Assembly: GCF_001447195.1 (NCBI RefSeq)
Contig: NZ_LFRI01000235.1
Coordinates: 1-64,000 of the forward strand
Source: Aquabacterium parvum
GTDB taxonomy: Bacteria; Pseudomonadota; Gammaproteobacteria; Burkholderiales; Burkholderiaceae_C
DNA length: 64,000 bases
Direction: 5' to 3'
The notes beneath the pieces are model-generated. The model did no database searches, had not been told where the DNA came from, and was given only the letters and a program-made list of their open reading frames with translations. Both the position numbers and the translations under genes were made by a program. Of this stretch, positions 28,803-36,846 are shown piece by piece. Each line of letters begins with the position of its first letter. The first letter of the stretch is position 1.

Positions 28803-29696
28803 ATGACACACCAAGCAGACCAGCAGCACCCCATCGTGCCGCGCGAGAAGCTGGACTTCGGCCTCGACGATCCCAGCATCCCCAAGTACTGGTTCGGTGG
28901 CGACGCGTTCAAGACCCGCTTCTTCGACGCCATGTCGCTGATCTTCCCGCCGGGTGAAAAGTTCTTCATGGTCACCGTGCGCGACTTCCGAGACCGCATC
29001 ACCGACCCCAAGCTGCTGCAGGACATCAAGGACTTCAACCGCCAGGAAGCCCAGCACAGCCTCGTGCACAACCAGTACAACGACGTGCTGCGCAAGCAAG
29101 GCATGCCGGTTGAAAAGTTGATCGGCTGGCTCGACAAGCTGCTGTTCGACAAGTACCGCAGCCGCCACAGCCGTGAGTACACCCTGGCCATCACCGGCGC
29201 GCTGGAACACTTCACCGCCCTGGGCGCCCACGCCATGTTCGACGAGCGCGACATCATGGGCGATGCCCACCCGAAGGTGCGCGCCATGTACGCCTGGCAC
29301 GCCATCGAAGAAGTCGAGCACAAGGGCGTGGCCTACGACGTCATGATCGACTACGCCAAGGTCGGCTACTTCAAGCGCATCGGCGCCTTGATCCACGCCA
29401 CCTTCATGTTCCCCTACGTGATCCTGATGTTCACCAACGCCATGCTCAAGGCCGACGGCTTTGGCCTGCTGCAGCGCGCCAAGCTGTTCGCCAAGGGCAT
29501 CTGGTGGCTGCTCAAGCCAGGCGGCTTCGTGGCCCCGCTGCACAAGCACTACGTGCAGTACTACAAGCCTGGCTACCACCCCTGGCAGGAAACCGAGCAA
29601 CCTGGCTACGAAGAGTGGCTGCGTGGCTTTGCCAAGCACCAGGACCCGGTGGAAGCCAGCGAACTCATGCGCGCCGACCTGGCCGCAGCCCGGTGA
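28803..29696 (+). CDS. Ferritin-like COG3687 / PF10118 predicted metal-dependent hydrolase (paralogue 2)
   Basis: A 297-residue paralogue of the upstream gene with the same motif set: FNRQEAQHSLVH, GALEHFTAL, WHAIEEVEHKGVAYDVM, LIFPPGEKFFM and KPGYHPWQETEQPGYEEW. Similarity runs end to end and is highest around the candidate metal ligands, pointing to tandem duplication with both copies kept functional. The start ATG 28803 is preceded by AAGAAGGACC. Two paralogous AraC regulators follow, so the locus looks like a duplicated enzyme-regulator pair. Reaction unknown. Confidence 0.82.
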   Translation: MTHQADQQHPIVPREKLDFGLDDPSIPKYWFGGDAFKTRFFDAMSLIFPPGEKFFMVTVRDFRDRITDPKLLQDIKDFNRQEAQHSLVHNQYNDVLRKQGMPVEKLIGWLDKLLFDKYRSRHSREYTLAITGALEHFTALGAHAMFDERDIMGDAHPKVRAMYAWHAIEEVEHKGVAYDVMIDYAKVGYFKRIGALIHATFMFPYVILMFTNAMLKADGFGLLQRAKLFAKGIWWLLKPGGFVAPLHKHYVQYYKPGYHPWQETEQPGYEEWLRGFAKHQDPVEASELMRADLAAAR

Positions 29697-29747
29697 GTTC
29701 GGTCGCGCATTTTTCCCTGCGTGACATCCCCGTAGTTGGTTAGACTT

Positions 29748-29772
29748 CGGCACACCTGTTTCGGGTGTGCCG
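29748..29772. other. Inverted repeat just before the first AraC gene
   Basis: CGGCACACC (29748-29756) and GGTGTGCCG (29764-29772) form a perfect nine-base stem with a seven-base loop, followed by ATTTCCTTT and the ATG at 29782. It may be the terminator of the upstream ferritin-like gene, an operator, or a translation-blocking hairpin. An alternative GTG start (29767) lies inside it. Confidence 0.55.
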
Positions 29773-29781
29773 ATTTCCTTT

Positions 29782-30846
29782 ATGCGCATTCCTCTTCCCC
29801 CTGCGGCCATGCTGGAGGCCTTGGGCATCAAGCCCATCCCGCTGTTCATGCTTTCGGCCTGGATCAAGGCGGGCGCCAAGTGCGGCTTCAACGTTCAGCC
29901 CCTCTTCAAAGAGGCGGGCATCAAGATCGACCTGATCCGCCTGGAAGACGCCCGCGTCTCGCCCCTGCAGCTCGTCTCGCTGCTGGAGCAGTGCGTCGCC
30001 CTGTCACCCGAAAAGCACTTCCCCTTCGTGCTGGGCGACACCTTCGCCTTCGAGTCCCTGCCTGAATTCGAGACCCTCCTGACCACGAGCCCCTCCTTGC
30101 GCGAGGCCCTGCGGGTGGCCGACCTGGCCCGCCGCATGGTGCTGCCCTGGCTCAAGCTGGAGGTCAAGGAGGAGGGCGATCTGGCGCGTGTGGAAGTCGG
30201 GTTTGACGTCCCTGTGCCCAACCTGAATGCCTACGGGCTGCCCTTGCACCTGGTCAGCGAGGCCATCCTGGCTTGCATTCGCAAGTTTGGTCGCACCCTG
30301 CAGGGATCCGAAGATGGTTTCGCAGGGGTCCTGATCAAGGGGCCCCCTCCGTCGTACGCCAGCAAGTTCGAGGTGTTCTTCTCCCAGCCGGTCACGTTCA
30401 ACGCTGGCGTGGACGCGCTGGTTTTCGAGCGGCGCATCCTTGACCTGCCCCTTGAAGGCGCTTTCCCCGCCCTGCACGAACAGGCCCAGTTCCTGGCCGA
30501 GCAGCGCTTGGGCAAAGAGGCCCGACGCCAAGGTGTTGCGGCAGAGATTGAAGAGCTCATCACCCGAGAGCCCAACCTGCTGGCGCTCGGTGTGGAAGAC
30601 ATGGCCGATCGGCTCAACCTGCACCCGCGAACCTTGCAGCGGCGCCTCAAAGACGAGGACGACAGCTATCTGCACGTGCAGGCTCGCATGCGCCATCGCC
30701 TGGCCTGCCAGTGGCTCAGGCAAGGCGATGTCTCCATCGATGACATCAGCGCCCGCCTGGGCTTCTCCGACCGGCGTGCTTTCACTGCGGCCTTCAAACG
30801 CTGGGAGGGCGCCACGCCCAGCGCCTGGCGGGAGCAGCAGGGCTGA
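29782..30846 (+). CDS. AraC family transcriptional regulator (first of two)
   Basis: A 354-residue regulator with an N-terminal arabinose-binding-like domain (PF12625 type, about residues 15-200) and a C-terminal AraC double helix-turn-helix (about 255-350): LGVEDMADRLNLHPRTLQRRL and DDISARLGFSDRRAFTAAFKRW. This architecture is typical of OruR/ArgR-like activators of catabolic or lipid-related genes. ATG 29782 has no clear ribosome-binding site and lies nine bases after an inverted repeat; GTG 29767 is an alternative. It follows the second ferritin-like gene in the same direction and is paralogous to the next regulator. Confidence 0.87.
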   Translation: MRIPLPPAAMLEALGIKPIPLFMLSAWIKAGAKCGFNVQPLFKEAGIKIDLIRLEDARVSPLQLVSLLEQCVALSPEKHFPFVLGDTFAFESLPEFETLLTTSPSLREALRVADLARRMVLPWLKLEVKEEGDLARVEVGFDVPVPNLNAYGLPLHLVSEAILACIRKFGRTLQGSEDGFAGVLIKGPPPSYASKFEVFFSQPVTFNAGVDALVFERRILDLPLEGAFPALHEQAQFLAEQRLGKEARRQGVAAEIEELITREPNLLALGVEDMADRLNLHPRTLQRRLKDEDDSYLHVQARMRHRLACQWLRQGDVSIDDISARLGFSDRRAFTAAFKRWEGATPSAWREQQG

Positions 30847-30900
30847 TCGTCTGTTTCCTGCACGGCATCGGTAGCAACGAGCACATCATTTGGGTGGACT

Positions 30901-30998
30901 TGTCGTTAATTGACCCTGCTTGGCGGGAAACCTTTCTTGCAGCAGGGATGGGCCTCACCTAGATTTCACCCAGGCCGGTTGTCGGTCTGTCGTTAATC
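30901..30998. promoter_or_regulatory. Two direct copies of TGTCGTTAAT upstream of the second AraC gene
   Basis: TGTCGTTAAT occurs at 30901-30910 and 30989-30998, start-to-start distance 88 bases. The second copy ends 21 bases before the start codon at 31020. Widely spaced direct repeats before an AraC-type gene are suggestive of DNA looping and autoregulation. Confidence 0.4.
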
Positions 30999-31019
30999 GC
31001 ATTTGGCTTGTCGTCTGCT

Positions 31020-32045
31020 ATGCACACTCGGTCGTTCTCGTCTTCCGTGCCAGTCCCCGCTTTGGGCAGCTGGCGTCAGGCCGCCTCGGCCTGCGGTTTC
31101 ACCATCGATCCGGTTCTGCGCGAAGTGGGCATCAACCCCCTCGACGCCCAAACGCCGGTCCGTGTGGCCCCTGCCAACCTGTTTCGCGCGTTCTCGATGT
31201 GCGTCGAGCGTGCGCGCACGCACCATTTCCCGTTCGCCCTGGGCGAGAACTTCGTCTTCGAACATTTCTCCGAGTTCGACACCTTCGTCGATTCCTGCGC
31301 GACCTTGCGCGAGATCCTCGAGTTGGCCGGTTGGGCTCGCGAAGTCATCGCGCCCTGGATGTCGCTGCGCCTGGATGAATTCGGCGCCGAAGCCCACCTG
31401 AGGGTGGTCGTGAGCGTGCCGGGTCAGGATCCGGCCGAGTTGCGTCACGTGCGTGAAGTCGTGATGGCCGCGATCTACCAGGTGCTGCGCCGCGCGACCC
31501 GCAATGGGCATGTCCTGCTGTCGGTGCGCATGGCCGGCTCGCCCCCTGCCGACCCCCAGAAGTACAGCGACCACTTTGGCGTGCCCGTCACCTTCAACGA
31601 AGATGCCGACGCCCTGGTGATGGACCGCCGCTGGCTCGACCAGCCCCTCAACGCCCCGCTGCAGCATGCCCAGAGCGAGGCCCGCCTGCGCGTCGAGCGC
31701 CGCCTGAGCCAGGAAGGAGCCGAGCGCAACATCGTCGATGAAGTCCGCTGGGCCCTGGAGCGCCGCCCCGAGCTGCTGCGCGAAGGCCTGGAGTCCACCG
31801 CCGCCGCGCTGGGTTTGCACCCGCGCACCTTGCAGCGCCGTCTGCAGGCCGAAGGCGTCAAGTACGTCGACATCCAGTCCAAGGCCAAGTGCCACCGCGC
31901 CCAGATCATGCTGCGCCGCCGCGCGATCAGCATGGAGTCGATCAGCGAAGAGCTCGGCTTTTCCGACCGCCGCGCCTTCACCTTCGCCTTCAAGCGCTGG
32001 ATGGGCATGTCGCCCAGTCTGTACCGCACCCAGGTCTGCAACTGA
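31020..32045 (+). CDS. AraC family transcriptional regulator (second of two)
   Basis: A 341-residue regulator with the same layout as the preceding AraC gene: arabinose-binding-like N-terminal domain and C-terminal double helix-turn-helix with TAAALGLHPRTLQRRLQAEG and ESISEELGFSDRRAFTFAFKRWMG. The recognition helices (HPRTLQRRL and GFSDRRAF) are nearly identical in the two proteins, so they may recognise related DNA sites. ATG 31020 is the first methionine. It is separated from the previous gene by 173 bases carrying two TGTCGTTAAT repeats, so it probably has its own promoter. Confidence 0.87.
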   Translation: MHTRSFSSSVPVPALGSWRQAASACGFTIDPVLREVGINPLDAQTPVRVAPANLFRAFSMCVERARTHHFPFALGENFVFEHFSEFDTFVDSCATLREILELAGWAREVIAPWMSLRLDEFGAEAHLRVVVSVPGQDPAELRHVREVVMAAIYQVLRRATRNGHVLLSVRMAGSPPADPQKYSDHFGVPVTFNEDADALVMDRRWLDQPLNAPLQHAQSEARLRVERRLSQEGAERNIVDEVRWALERRPELLREGLESTAAALGLHPRTLQRRLQAEGVKYVDIQSKAKCHRAQIMLRRRAISMESISEELGFSDRRAFTFAFKRWMGMSPSLYRTQVCN

Positions 32046-32115
32046 GGCAGAGCGCGGGCCGCGCCGCCGTCGGATGACGGCTCCGGCGATGCCAGAGCCT
32101 GCTAGAGTCCGGCCC

Positions 32116-33345
32116 ATGTCAGAACGCGCAGATCTCCAGGGCCGGCACATCGTGCTGGGTCTCACGGGCGGCATCGCCTGCTACAAGTCGGCCGAGCTGG
32201 TGCGCCTGCTCACCAAGGCCGGTGCCACGGTGCAGGTCGCGATGACCGAAGCGGCCGAGGCCTTCATAACCCCCGTCACGATGCAGGCCCTGTCGGGTCG
32301 CAGCGTCTACACCAGCCAGTGGGACGCGCGCGAGGCCAACAACATGCCCCACATCAACCTGGGGCGTGAGGCCGATGCCATCGTCGTGGCCCCCGCCAGC
32401 GCGGACTTCATTGCCAAGCTGGCACAAGGCCGGGCCGACGAACTGCTCAGCCTGATGTGCCTGGCCCGCCCGCGCGAGGCCTGCCCGCTGATCGTCGTGC
32501 CCGCCATGAACCGCGAGATGTGGTCTCACCCGGCCACCCAGCGCAACATTGCCCAGCTCGTGTCCGATGGCGCCGAGGTGTTCGGTCCGGGCAACGGCGA
32601 TCAGGCCTGTGGCGAGGTTGGCGACGGCCGCATGCTCGAGCCCGCAGAAATCCTGGCCGACTTGATCGCCTTTTTTCAACCCAAGCACCTGCTGGGCAAA
32701 CGCCTGCTGATCACCGCAGGCCCGACCTTCGAGCCCATCGATCCGGTGCGCGGCATCACCAACCACTCCAGCGGCAAGATGGGTTTCGCCATCGCGCGTG
32801 CTGCTGCCGAGCAGGGCGCCCAGGTCACCCTGGTGGCTGGACCCGTGCACCTGCCAACGCCCCGTGGCGTGCAGCGCATCAACGTGATGACGGCCCAACA
32901 GATGTTCGACACGGTGTTGCCCCTGGCGCCTCAGCACGAGGTGTTCGTGGCCACCGCGGCGGTCGCTGACTGGCGGCCCGCCACCCTGGCCGAGCACAAG
33001 ATCAAGAAGGAGGGCAAGAAGCTGGCGCCCAGCTTCGAGCTCACCGAGAACCCCGACATCCTGGCGGCCGTGGCCTCTCTGGCTCGCCCGCCATTCTGCG
33101 TGGGCTTTGCCGCCGAGAGCGAGCACCTGCTCGAGCACGCTCGCGCCAAACTGCAACGCAAGCGCGTCCCGTTGATCGTCGGCAACCTGGGGCCCGCCAC
33201 CTTCGGCAAGGACGACAACGCGCTGCTGCTGGTCGATGCCGAGCACGCGCGCCCGTTGCCGCTCGATGGTGCGCCCACCGACAAGCTCACGCTGGCGCGA
33301 GAGCTGATGACCGAGCTGGCCCACCGCCTGTCTTCGCGGCACTGA
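32116..33345 (+). CDS. coaBC: Bifunctional phosphopantothenoylcysteine synthetase/decarboxylase CoaBC
   Basis: CoaBC carries out two steps of coenzyme A synthesis: CTP-dependent joining of cysteine to 4'-phosphopantothenate, and FMN-dependent decarboxylation. The 409-residue protein has the N-terminal flavoprotein domain (GLTGGIACYKSAELV; APASADFIAKLAQG; PAMNREMW; conserved Cys in QACGEVGDGRM) and the C-terminal synthetase domain (LLITAGPTFEPIDPVRGITNHSSGKMG; KIKKEG; VGFAAES). It is followed 57 bases later by dut, the usual partner in many Proteobacteria. Confidence 0.95.
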   Translation: MSERADLQGRHIVLGLTGGIACYKSAELVRLLTKAGATVQVAMTEAAEAFITPVTMQALSGRSVYTSQWDAREANNMPHINLGREADAIVVAPASADFIAKLAQGRADELLSLMCLARPREACPLIVVPAMNREMWSHPATQRNIAQLVSDGAEVFGPGNGDQACGEVGDGRMLEPAEILADLIAFFQPKHLLGKRLLITAGPTFEPIDPVRGITNHSSGKMGFAIARAAAEQGAQVTLVAGPVHLPTPRGVQRINVMTAQQMFDTVLPLAPQHEVFVATAAVADWRPATLAEHKIKKEGKKLAPSFELTENPDILAAVASLARPPFCVGFAAESEHLLEHARAKLQRKRVPLIVGNLGPATFGKDDNALLLVDAEHARPLPLDGAPTDKLTLARELMTELAHRLSSRH

Positions 33346-33402
33346 GGGCTTGTTGCACCACTTTGAGACCCAGACGGCGCCAGCCAGACACAGAGAACCC
33401 GC

Positions 33403-33852
33403 ATGACCACCGTCGACATCCGCATCCTCGATCCGCGCATGGCCGAAGCCCTGCCGGCCTACGCCACGCCCGGCAGCGCCGGCCTTGACCTGCGCGCCGC
33501 GCTCGAGCAGCCGCTGGTGCTGCAGCCCGGCCAGGCCGAACTCATCCCCACGGGCCTGTCCATGCACCTGGGCGACCCGGGCCTGGCGGCCATGATCCTG
33601 CCGCGCTCGGGCCTGGGCCACAAGCATGGCATCGTGCTGGGCAACCTGGTCGGCCTCATCGACTCCGATTACCAGGGGCCCCTCATGGTGAGCTGCTGGA
33701 ACCGCGGCTCGCAAGCCTTCACCATCCAGCCGATGGAGCGCATCGCGCAGTTGGTGATCGTGCCGGTGGTGCAGGCGAGTTTTCGCCTGGTCGACAGCTT
33801 CGAGGCTTCGCAGCGAGGCGAGGGCGGTTTCGGCTCGACAGGCCGAGGCTGA
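33403..33852 (+). CDS. dut: dUTP diphosphatase Dut
   Basis: Dut hydrolyses dUTP to dUMP, keeping uracil out of DNA and supplying dTMP synthesis. The 149-residue protein has the trimeric dUTPase motifs: [49 protein letters not shown] and the C-terminal GGFGSTGRG arm that covers the active site. Length is standard. It lies directly downstream of coaBC and ends at a hairpin shared with the convergent slyD-like gene. Confidence 0.96.
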   Translation: MTTVDIRILDPRMAEALPAYATPGSAGLDLRAALEQPLVLQPGQAELIPTGLSMHLGDPGLAAMILPRSGLGHKHGIVLGNLVGLIDSDYQGPLMVSCWNRGSQAFTIQPMERIAQLVIVPVVQASFRLVDSFEASQRGEGGFGSTGRG

Positions 33853-33858
33853 GCGAAC

Positions 33859-33881
33859 GCCTGGCCTGTCGCAGGCCAGGC
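33859..33881. terminator. Hairpin between convergent dut and slyD-like genes
   Basis: GCCTGGCCTG (33859-33868) and CAGGCCAGGC (33872-33881) form a perfect ten-base stem with a three-base loop, followed by GGGTTT. The T-run is weak, so termination may be partial or factor-assisted. Confidence 0.6.
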
Positions 33882-33886
33882 GGGTT

Positions 33887-34417
33887 TCAGTGCAGCGTGG
33901 TGCCGTCCGGCGCGTCCTCTGAGCCAGGCCCCAGGCTCAGCGGTGAGAGTGCCACCGAGCCTTGCTCGGTTTCTTCTTGCGTGGCGGGGCGCACGTCGCA
34001 CACCTTGAGCGTCAGGTTCAGGCCGATGCCGGCCAGGGGGTGGTTGCCATCGAGCACCACGTGGGTGTCGTACACCTCGGTGACGGTGTAGATGGCGTCC
34101 TTGGGCATGTCGGGCGTGGCGCTGCCTTCGGGCGGTCCTTCGAACTGCATGCCTTCCGTGACGGAGTCAGGGAAGATCTCGCGGGGCTCGAAGAAGACCA
34201 GCTCGGCGCGGTAATCGCCGAAGGCCTGCTCGGGCTCGAGGTGCAACTGGGCTTCGAAACCCGTGGTCTGGCCAATGAGGGCCTGCTCGACCTTGGCGAG
34301 CAGGTCGTCGCCACCGAGCAGGAATTCCATCGGCTCGCTCAGTTCGTCGATGAGCTGCCCCTGGGTGTCTTCCAGGCGCCAGGTCAGGCTCACGACACAG
34401 GGAGAGGTGATGATCAT
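33887..34417 (-). CDS. SlyD-like FKBP-type peptidyl-prolyl isomerase
   Basis: A 176-residue FKBP-type isomerase with the SlyD/SlpA layout: FKBP halves (VVSLTWRLEDTQGQLIDELSEPMEFLLGG and VTEVYDTHVVLDGNHPLAGIGLNLTLKV) flanking an insert-in-flap chaperone domain (about residues 70-120). NHPLAG is a hallmark of this group. The histidine-rich metal-binding tail of E. coli SlyD is absent; the C-terminus is acidic instead. It probably acts as a cytosolic folding helper. It stands alone, convergent with dut and divergent from the cupin gene. Confidence 0.87.
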   Translation of the reverse strand: MIITSPCVVSLTWRLEDTQGQLIDELSEPMEFLLGGDDLLAKVEQALIGQTTGFEAQLHLEPEQAFGDYRAELVFFEPREIFPDSVTEGMQFEGPPEGSATPDMPKDAIYTVTEVYDTHVVLDGNHPLAGIGLNLTLKVCDVRPATQEETEQGSVALSPLSLGPGSEDAPDGTTLH

Positions 34418-34494
34418 CCCCGAATCATCTCATGGCGGTTGATCTTGACCCAACTCATGCCGTGCGGCGCCAGGGGGGGGCAGCCGGCGGCACA

Positions 34495-35700
34495 ATGGCG
34501 CGCATGACCAACCTGCCCCCCAAGCCCGTGGCCCCGCCGCCCATCGATGAACCCACGCCCCTGCTGGGTGGACTTTCTCCTCAGGCCTTCATGCGCCGCC
34601 ATTGGCAAAAGAAGCCCTTGCTGATTCGCCAGGCGGTTGCGGGCGTGCGTGCACCCATCGAGCGCGCTGAGCTGTTCGCGTTGGCCGAGCAGGAAGACGT
34701 CGAGTCCCGCCTCATTGTTCAGTCGCAATTGGGGGGGCAAGCAAACGCGCGCAAGCGCGACCAGGCCTGCGCAGGCTGGTCGCTGCAGCATGGGCCGCTC
34801 GCGCGCCGCAGCTTGCCGCCTCTCAAGCAGGCAGGCTGGACCCTGCTGGTGCAGGGCTTGGATCTGCACGTGCCCGCCGCCACCGAGCTGCTGCAGCGCT
34901 TTCGCTTTGTTCCCGACGCGCGACTCGATGACTTGATGATCTCGTGGGCGTCGGACCAGGGGGGCGTGGGGCCGCACTACGACTCATATGACGTCTTCCT
35001 GTTGCAGGTGCAGGGTCGTCGGCGCTGGCGCATTGGCCGGCTGCGCGACGATCGCCTCCAACCTGACGTGCCTTTGAAAATCCTCAGCCACTTCGAGCCG
35101 GAACAGGAGTGGGTGCTCGAACCCGGCGACATGCTCTACCTGCCGCCCATGTGGGCCCACGACGGCATCGCCGAGGGCGAGTGCATGACCTGCTCCATCG
35201 GCTTTCGCGTGCCCGAGGCCACCGAGCTGGCGCGCGAGGTGCTCATCCGCTTCGCCGAGGAACTCGACGGGGAAGGCCCGCGACGCCTCTACAAGGACCC
35301 GGCTCAGCTGGCCACGGCCACGCCAGGCTTGATCCCCGAGGGCCTGGAGGCCTTTGCTGCGCAAGCCATCGAGCGCCTGCTCAAAGACCCCCAAGGCTTG
35401 CGCTCGGCGCTCGGCGAGATCCTCACCGAGCCCAAGCCGCGCGTCTGGTTCGAAGCGGGGGAGCCTCTTCCCGATGGCGTGGGGGTGCAGCTCGACCCGC
35501 GCACGCGCATGGTCTACGATGGCCAAAGGGTGTTCGCCAATGGCGAGTCCTGGCGCACAGCTGGGCGCGATGCCCGTCATTTGCGCAGCTTGGCGGATCA
35601 GCGCTGGCTCGATGCGGCCACGGTGGCCAAAGCCAGCCCCGCATTGCGTGAGTTGCTTGATCAATGGGCGGAAGACGGCTGGCTGCACCCCTCGCGCTGA
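34495..35700 (+). CDS. Cupin (JmjC-type) ribosomal oxygenase RoxA/YcfD-like
   Basis: A 401-residue Fe(II)/2-oxoglutarate oxygenase similar to YcfD/RoxA, which hydroxylates an arginine of ribosomal protein L16. The JmjC cupin core shows GVGPHYDSYDVFLLQVQGRRRWRIG (HxD iron site), EPGDMLYLPPMWAHDGIAEGECMTCSIGFR (distal His), then the dimerisation and winged-helix C-terminal regions. ATG 34495 (MARMTNLPP) is used; ATG 34504 is an equal alternative. A conserved hypothetical gene follows. Confidence 0.85.
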   Translation: MARMTNLPPKPVAPPPIDEPTPLLGGLSPQAFMRRHWQKKPLLIRQAVAGVRAPIERAELFALAEQEDVESRLIVQSQLGGQANARKRDQACAGWSLQHGPLARRSLPPLKQAGWTLLVQGLDLHVPAATELLQRFRFVPDARLDDLMISWASDQGGVGPHYDSYDVFLLQVQGRRRWRIGRLRDDRLQPDVPLKILSHFEPEQEWVLEPGDMLYLPPMWAHDGIAEGECMTCSIGFRVPEATELAREVLIRFAEELDGEGPRRLYKDPAQLATATPGLIPEGLEAFAAQAIERLLKDPQGLRSALGEILTEPKPRVWFEAGEPLPDGVGVQLDPRTRMVYDGQRVFANGESWRTAGRDARHLRSLADQRWLDAATVAKASPALRELLDQWAEDGWLHPSR

Positions 35701-35749
35701 GCTGGTGAGGCAGTGACGCAGCATCCCGCGTGACCCAGGAGGCCAGACC

Positions 35750-36271
35750 ATGGACCCACAGCCTGCATCGTCATCCCCTGCCTCTTGCCGCATCGATGGC
35801 TGGCGGGAGTTTCAGGACCGATTTCGCGCCACATTGGCCATGGTTTCGGCCTCTGCGGGCGAATGCCGCTGGGCAGATGCCGATTTCGCACACTGGCCGC
35901 TGGGGGAGCGGGCTGTCACGGACTTGCTGCAGCAGTGGATGCTCCAGCACGGCAGCGCCCGCGTCGTGTTGCTGGCTGGGCAATTCGATGTGCTCCAGCG
36001 CGCCCACCCTCGCTGGCTGAGCTGGCGTCAGACCTGGTCGCACCGGGTCTCGTGCTGGGCGGCGAGCGATGAAATCATGGCAGACGTGCGCCCCATGTTC
36101 CTGTGGCGAGAACAAGGTGCAGACCGGGCCGGCATCCGGATGCTCGATTCCGTGACCGCAGTGGGGCAATGGACCACCGATCCCGCGATCCTGGCCCTGT
36201 GGCAAGCTGATTTTGATGCCTATTTACAACGCTCAAGCGAGGGGATGCCATGCACCACCTTGGGCCTATAG
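35750..36271 (+). CDS. Conserved hypothetical protein
   Basis: A 173-residue soluble-looking protein with no recognised domain. The composition is rich in Trp (about ten), Ala and Arg; recurring features are GWREFQDRFRATLAMV, QQWMLQHGSARVVLLAGQFD and WRQTWSHRVSCWAASDEI. No signal peptide or membrane helix is evident. It lies 49 bases after the cupin oxygenase in the same direction and may be cotranscribed with it. I have a general impression that similar proteins occur in Burkholderiales, but no function can be given. Confidence 0.6.
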   Translation: MDPQPASSSPASCRIDGWREFQDRFRATLAMVSASAGECRWADADFAHWPLGERAVTDLLQQWMLQHGSARVVLLAGQFDVLQRAHPRWLSWRQTWSHRVSCWAASDEIMADVRPMFLWREQGADRAGIRMLDSVTAVGQWTTDPAILALWQADFDAYLQRSSEGMPCTTLGL

Positions 36272-36290
36272 GGAATAGCCCGATGCGTCG

Positions 36291-36296
36291 TATAAT
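36291..36296 (+). promoter_or_regulatory. Consensus -10 box upstream of the heptad-repeat lipoprotein
   Basis: TATAAT in CGTCGTATAATCAGTGG gives a predicted leader of about 120 bases before the ATG at 36426. No matching -35 box was found, so an activator or an extended -10 context may be involved. Confidence 0.5.
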
Positions 36297-36425
36297 CAGT
36301 GGCTGAATGTGGAGCAACGCCAGTTGCGATGCATCCTCTGCCCTTGTGCCCTTTATACGGGTCTCGGGCTTTGAATACAGTTCCAAGACCACCGCTTTTT
36401 TGACACCCCTTTTGAGGACACAAGC

Positions 36426-36641
36426 ATGAAAAAGTCGCTCCTGCTGGCTTCGCTGATCGCTGCCATGGCCCTGGCCGCTTGCGGTAAGAAGGAAGAAGCT
36501 GCTGTTGAAGCCGCTTCCGCCGCTTCCGAAGTCGCTTCCGCCGCCGTTGAAGCCGCTTCCGCTGTTGTGGAAGCCGCCTCCGCTGTTGCTTCCGAAGCCG
36601 CTCCCGCTGCTTCGGACGCTGCTTCGGCTGCTTCGAACTGA
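36426..36641 (+). CDS. Small alanine-rich heptad-repeat lipoprotein
   Basis: A 71-residue lipoprotein precursor: signal peptide MKKSLLLASLIAAMALAAC with lipobox LAAC (Cys19 lipidated), a short GKKEEAA linker, and from Val27 a run of near-identical seven-residue units (VEAASAA, SEVASAA, VEAASAV, VEAASAV, ASEAAPA, ASDAASA). The pattern predicts a long alanine-zipper helix, reminiscent of Lpp-type proteins, although the C-terminal lysine used by Lpp for peptidoglycan linkage is absent (it ends ASN). It has its own -10 box and terminator and ends in an unusually simple composition. Function unknown. Confidence 0.75.
   Translation: MKKSLLLASLIAAMALAACGKKEEAAVEAASAASEVASAAVEAASAVVEAASAVASEAAPAASDAASAASN
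36504..36638 (+). repeat. 21-bp tandem repeat inside the small lipoprotein gene
   Basis: Six consecutive 21-base units plus a partial one encode the heptads. Units at 36504, 36525, 36546 and 36567 are the most alike (GTTGAAGCCGCTTCCGCNGN pattern); those at 36588 and 36609 are shifted in phase and more diverged. Confidence 0.75.
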
Positions 36642-36658
36642 TCGCTTCCAGCGTATCG

Positions 36659-36687
36659 AAAAAGCCGCTCTTCGGAGCGGCTTTTTT
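36659..36687 (+). terminator. Terminator of the small lipoprotein gene
   Basis: AAAAAGCCGCTC (36659-36670), loop TTCG, GAGCGGCTTTTTT (36675-36687): a textbook intrinsic terminator with a stable UUCG-type loop. Confidence 0.93.
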
Positions 36688-36801
36688 CATGCCTGATTCA
36701 CGCTGAATGGCTCGAGCAGCTGTGCTCCATGGCGACTCATGGTGCCGTTTGACTGGCCTTGGCCTGCAGGCGCCTTTGCCGCAGGGCGATCAGGACAATG
36801 A

Positions 36802-36825
36802 AAAACCGCCCCTCGGGGCGGTTTT
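36802..36825 (-). terminator. Terminator downstream of bamC
   Basis: AAAACCGCCCC and GGGGCGGTTTT pair around a very short loop. It lies 22 bases past the bamC stop on the minus strand and has A/T runs on both sides, so it can work in both directions. Confidence 0.85.
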
Positions 36826-36846
36826 GATTCGTGTGCCGGGGCAAGC

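Noticed and set aside
33346-33402. GGGCTTGTTGCACC between coaBC and dut as an insertion-sequence end
   Set aside because: No matching inverted repeat or transposase remnant was found nearby.
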